Source of the DNA: Atherix ibis
Taxonomy: Eukaryota > Arthropoda > Insecta > Diptera > Athericidae
Assembly (NCBI GenBank): GCA_958298945.1
Contig: OY282610.1
Location: 23,584,233-23,648,232, forward strand
Direction: 5' to 3'
DNA length: 64,000 nt
Within the stretch, counting starts at the first letter, position 1. The number at the start of each line of letters is the position of its first letter. Both the position numbers and the translations under genes were made by a program. The notes below the pieces were generated by a model that had not been told where the DNA came from, made no database searches, and was given only the letters and a program-made list of their open reading frames with translations. This document shows positions 59,886 through 64,000 of this stretch, piece after piece.

Positions 59886-62164
59886 TCCACGAACGAAAGT
59901 AACACCAAAAAGGCACTGGATTCGATGAGAATTGAAACGCCCGGTTGACCCCCAGAGTTCTATTCCGTATGCCCAAATTTGTCTTATTTCTTTATTGTAT
60001 CAAAGTGTTTTTTTTATCAACTGCCAGTTCCAAAAGTGTTCCTAAAAGTATAAACTGATTCTTTTGTGTAACAGAATTTTCGTTAATATGTATAAGAAGA
60101 GATGGTTCTTGGGATAGAGTAAAAGTAACATGAACACTTTTTTGTTCGTTTATTTTCATTCTTCACATTCTGAACCAGTTTTTGAACAAAATCACTATGG
60201 TTTTGAAGGAAATGTTTTAGCTTTTGAGAGGAGACAGAATTTTAGTGTCATTAGCATATATTAAAGACCCTATTAAAGGGTCGTTATTTTAAGGAAGGAG
60301 TATCGTGGATGTAAATAGTATACAGCAGATGGCACTGAGTAGCGACTCTGAGAAACTAAAGCGAGTGTAGGAAAAACCTCACAGAATTTAATATTTTCAA
60401 CTAATGGAAAATACCGTTTGATGAGGTAGAATATGATTATGATAAAATAAGTGGGGGGAGGGACAGATTTTCTTGAGTTTCCATAGTAGACAAAAAAAAC
60501 CAACTTAAAATTAAAATTTTTTTACCGTCAAAATTTACGAATGAAACCAAAAAAAAAAATTCAACTCATTTTCATATAATATAAGTGATAATTAAATATT
60601 CCAACATGAAATCGATATTATTTTTATTTGACAGAAAAAACAACTAAAATTTGAAGAAAGAAACTTCAAAATCAAGTAAATAGGAAACGGGAAAAATTTC
60701 ATGTGGCAAATTTTATTGAAAAGTTCAAACCGAAAGAAATTTTTACAAAGTTCGGTAGCTCTTATGAATCTAAATCTACACGTACCCCACAACCAACCCC
60801 GTTTCACAATTTGGCCACCTCATAAGAAAAAAAAGAAGAAAAAAAAGAAAATATCAAAACCCCCTCCTCACATCCCTTAATTTTTTTTCCATGTAAAGGA
60901 AAAACTTTTTAGCTGAACACCACCTCCCATCACACACTTACACACCACCAGCCATTCGTCTTCTCTATACAACGTTAGAAAAACGCAAAAAAGGAAGGAA
61001 AGAGAAAAGAACATTGAAAATTTTATTTTTACTGTCATCACTTAAAGGCAGAAATAAAAAGTCAAATAAAACTAAAAATATGTTCCCCTATTTTCCATAT
61101 ACTCGTGCATACATATGTAAAAATGTACCAGCTTTAACGTCTTTATGTAAATATGTTCGTACACATGTACGTACACGGTGAAAAGCCACAGTCCTGCCCC
61201 CATCGACAAAACATGGCAATCTATGGCACATAAAAATGTCGAACAAAAAACCAACAACAACAAAAAAAATACAAAATAAATAAAAACAATTTCATAAATG
61301 ATACGAATGCGAATAAGCATATTTTTTTTTGTTTTTATTAAAATATCTTTTTTGTTGTTATTGTAGTGTTTATTTTTTATTTTTAGTGTTCTTATTTTTG
61401 ACAGCATCGGAAGAGTTGAATTTTTATTTAATGCCAATCAATATAGTCAAAACGATGGCAACATCGAAAATTTCTTACGCACAAGTTTCGAAATCCATAA
61501 AAGAGAATGAATAAAAATAATAACAATAATACGAGCAATAACAGTAAAATGTGTATTCTGCGTTGTGAAGTGTAACTCTTCGCCCACTTTCTCTCTAAAC
61601 TCTATTTGTATCACCCGCTGCCATTCGCTGCTCGCTTTCTTATCCTATTTAATATTCATTTATGCTGCTTCAATCGACGCTTTTTCTTTGAAAATTTCTC
61701 CCTTTTTGTCTTTTTCGATTCTTTCTCTTTTTTCTCCATCATTTTCCTTTTTACCCTTCAATACCACCCTTTGTGTAGAAAATTGAAAAGAAAAGGAAAC
61801 ATTCAAAATCACGCACACAACAACAAAAAATAGTTTTCTTTACAAATGATAGAGGACTCTAGTGTGCTCAAGATGGAGTCAATCGCTGACCTATGCACCA
61901 TCAAGTGTTTATTTAAAAAAAGAAACTTTTTTCGATTTTATATGCCGTAGCAAAGAGAGTGGAGCACGGAAAAATTTAGTAAGCAAATTCTAGGAATGGA
62001 GTGACTCTTCGTTAGGGACTGTTGCAAATTTTTGTTTAGATAAATTATTTAAGTATATTTTTTCTGAACTTATTAATAAACATAATTTTGATTTCTTTTC
62101 TCATATAATTACGAGTCTATAATTTTACAAATTCTTTTAATCGGTTTTTTTTTCATACTGACTG
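59886..62164. other. AT-rich non-coding stretch with one strong CTCF-like site
   Basis: No gene recognised. ACAGCAGATGGCACTG at 60322-60337 matches the CTCF consensus CASYAGRKGGCRSYR. Small frames at 61072-61833 are low-complexity and unconvincing. Confidence 0.5.
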
Positions 62165-62800
62165 AATTTTCCAATTTTTCCGACAGAGGACATTGGTAAA
62201 CAGTATCGGAAACTGAAAAATATTTAATTTTTTCTAATATGCACGAAGATTTTATCATTTTTAAAACGCGTAAAAAGGAAATCTTTTTTGATATAAAAAA
62301 CACAGACTCTATTTTTGATTTTTTCCGACAGAGGATATTAGCGTCACCAACTAAAAGTTAACAATTTCGAAAACTGTAAAATAACTAATGTTTGCCATTT
62401 TTTATAAAGAGTTTATCATTTTTAAAATGCGTATACAACACGCACACTGAATTTTTTATTTTTCTCGACAGAGGGCATTAGCGTTGTCAAGTAAAAATCA
62501 ACCTTTTTGAACACTGTAAAGTTTTTAATGTTTTTCAAATTTTTACGAAGAATTTATCATTTTTAAAATGCGTAAAAAGGAAATCTTTTTTGATATAAAA
62601 AGCACAGACACCATTTTTCATTTTTTTTCCGACAGAGGGCATTAGCGCTGTCAAGTAAAAGTTAACCTTTTTGAACACTGTACAGTTTTTATTGTTTTTC
62701 AAATTTTTACAAAGAGTTTATCATTTTTTAATATAAAAAGCACAGAATCCATTTTTCATTTTTTCCGACAGAGGGCATTCGCGTTGGCAAAGAAATATTT
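62165..62800. repeat. Satellite, five copies, monomer about 135-160 bp
   Basis: CCGACAGAGG(A/G)(C/T)ATT occurs near 62180, 62325, 62468, 62629 and 62765. Each is followed by TAAAAGTTAAC-type sequence, GAACACTGTAAAG, TTTATCATTTTTAAAATGCG and TTTTTGATATAAAAA(A/G)CACAGA. Copies differ by indels. Confidence 0.88.
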
Positions 62801-63534
62801 ATCGTTTTTTTTTTGAGATTTCTATAATAGTGGCATTCTGAAAAATAGAATTTAAACTGCAAGAGAACCGTAAAAAAGTAAAATTCTAAATAATAACAAA
62901 ATAAGACATAAAAATTGCTTGAATTTTTAACAGAAATATTTAAAAATTTGTCGTTTTTGATTTTTTTTACAACTTAAAGTTTAAAAAAAAAACTGTTTAA
63001 AGGAAGTGGTTAGTAATGATACTTTAGAGCCATTCGTTAGTAAATTGAATAAAATAAAATGCGAAATTTTTAAAGCGATTTCATTATACTCTGTTACGGT
63101 CTCTATATATCATGTCAACCATTTTGAGAAATTATTACACTCTGCCCTACAGCAGTTAGGACCTCTTTCCGAAAGAACGCCGACTGATTCAGTTCTTTCT
63201 TACCGGACGATTAGCTTCCAATTCAGTTCTTTCAAACCGGGCAATCCATTGGAGATACTCTGACATTTAAAAATGCTGACAGTTTTTTCGCTGAGTTTGA
63301 ATAATTGATCACTCTCAGTGGAATAGAAAGTGAACGTTTTTTATTGACCACCATAACTTTAATTTGAGTATTAACTCAGGCTTCTAATTCCTTTTGCATC
63401 CAATCAAAATTGTTGATGCCCCGTACTGTGTTCGTAACAAAGTTATTCATCGTGACCCAAATTTTAGCTTCGTTAATGATTTGTGCGTCTCTCGTTATAA
63501 AAAGTTTCATTCCCGATTATCCTACCACTATTGT
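62801..63534. other. Non-coding stretch
   Basis: AT-rich to about 63110. The portion 63110-63262 is more balanced and holds a direct repeat of ATTCAGTTCTTTC about 37 bp apart. No domain recognised. Confidence 0.5.
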
Positions 63535-64000
63535 CATAGGCTCTTCGGTAAAGCCTGGGGTTTGCAACCATGGTACAGTGGTCATGATCACCTGCACGGG
63601 TCTCGTTTGGTGTTACCTAAGGCTGAACAACGTACTGCCCGAGCAACCCTTCGTTAAGTTCAACGACTGGCATGCACCATTACAGGTGCCCTGAGAACAT
63701 ACTTCACGATAGCTCTTGAAGCTCCGTTGGAACTGCTACCTTTGCATTTGCATATTAACCAAAAGGGGCTCTCAGGTTGGGACATTACAAAAACCTTTAA
63801 ACCAGGCGACCTGTTCGGATATTTTTAAGGTTATGCTGCGGAAACCTAATTTAAACCAGTCCTTTAAAGTAGTTGTCACTACTAAATAGAAGGAGGAGGG
63901 AGGCGTCATTCCAAGAAGGGCGGTTCTAACACGGATATGGGTGTAGTCGGACCTTATTACCGTCTATCTAAGTCCCTTGGTCAATTCCCATCCATTTTTC
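63535..64000 (+). pseudogene. Non-LTR retrotransposon pol fragment, running off the window
   Basis: The plus strand reads RLFGKAWGLQP, then after frame changes LPKAEQRTARATLR, a stop at 63655-63657, VQRLACTITGALRTYFTIAL and EAPLELLPLHLHI. This is the tether between RT and RNase H in I/LOA-type elements (usual form VQRLACLGITGAMRTTPTAAL ... LPPLDL). Further on, SFKVVVTTK, a stop, and GGSNTDMGVVGPYYRLSKSL resemble the start of the RNase H domain (TDGSKM..GVGAGVY). Stops and frame changes make it a pseudogene. It may be related to the RNase H scrap at 36 kb, but the two cover mostly different parts. Confidence 0.85.

Noticed and set aside
1..64000. CRISPR-like array of short repeats
   Set aside because: The short-period arrays are tandem with no unique spacers, and the DNA is eukaryotic in character.

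Overview
The window looks like intergenic or intronic, probably heterochromatin-like DNA from an insect, most likely a fly. It is strongly AT-rich with long A and T runs, has no operon-like or bacterial gene structure, and its only recognisable protein-coding remnants are decayed transposable elements of arthropod type: two Tc1/mariner transposases plus a possible third scrap, two copies of an R1-like non-LTR retrotransposon, and at least five further non-LTR pol scraps. I found no intact host gene, tRNA, rRNA or CRISPR array. Most short open frames are chance ORFs; several of the longer ones exist only because a tandem repeat happens to lack stop codons. The species cannot be fixed from the sequence alone.

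Layout. 0-7 kb: low-complexity AT DNA, a small tandem repeat near 1 kb, a 188-bp-period duplication at 4.5 kb, a 1.7-kb extremely T-rich tract, and a perfect 25-bp hairpin at 6.6 kb. 7.1-7.4 kb: a TATA-like promoter and a GC-richer candidate exon ending in a splice donor, the only plausible trace of a host gene. 7.9-9.0 kb: dead mariner-like element 1. 9.4-10.7 kb: a satellite of about 140 bp. 13.4-14.4 kb: a 491-bp tandem duplication whose second copy carries a snap-back palindrome. 16.3-17.1 and 22.2-23.0 kb: two arrays of a 46-bp repeat whose core matches the CTCF consensus. 20.0-20.8 and 24.3-24.7 kb: two arrays of a 24-bp repeat, the second bracketed by 170-bp direct repeats. 25.6-26.7 kb: dead mariner element 2 with inverted termini. 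28.8-30.3 kb: R1-like copy A. 31.2-32.8 kb: a satellite with a 279-bp higher-order unit. 34.5-36.6 kb: a nest with a 368-bp MITE with perfect 31-bp inverted repeats (flanking TA included), two opposed Jockey-like RT scraps and an RNase H/3' end of another non-LTR element. 36.7-40.6 kb: a large inverted repeat (arms about 0.7 kb, spacer 2.5 kb) made of a minisatellite. 44.6-46.2 kb: R1-like copy B, sharing a nonsense codon with copy A. 47.6-49.3, 51.1-52.5, 54.5-57.2, 59.0-59.9 and 62.2-62.8 kb: five more distinct satellites. 63.5-64 kb: a non-LTR pol fragment running off the window.

No genes work together here. The notable biology is structural: about a dozen unrelated local tandem-repeat families within 64 kb, two of which reuse a CTCF-like CATCTGCTGG core that also occurs as solitary sites, and several inverted structures able to form hairpins. 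All motif assignments are by eye; no search, alignment score or structure calculation was run.
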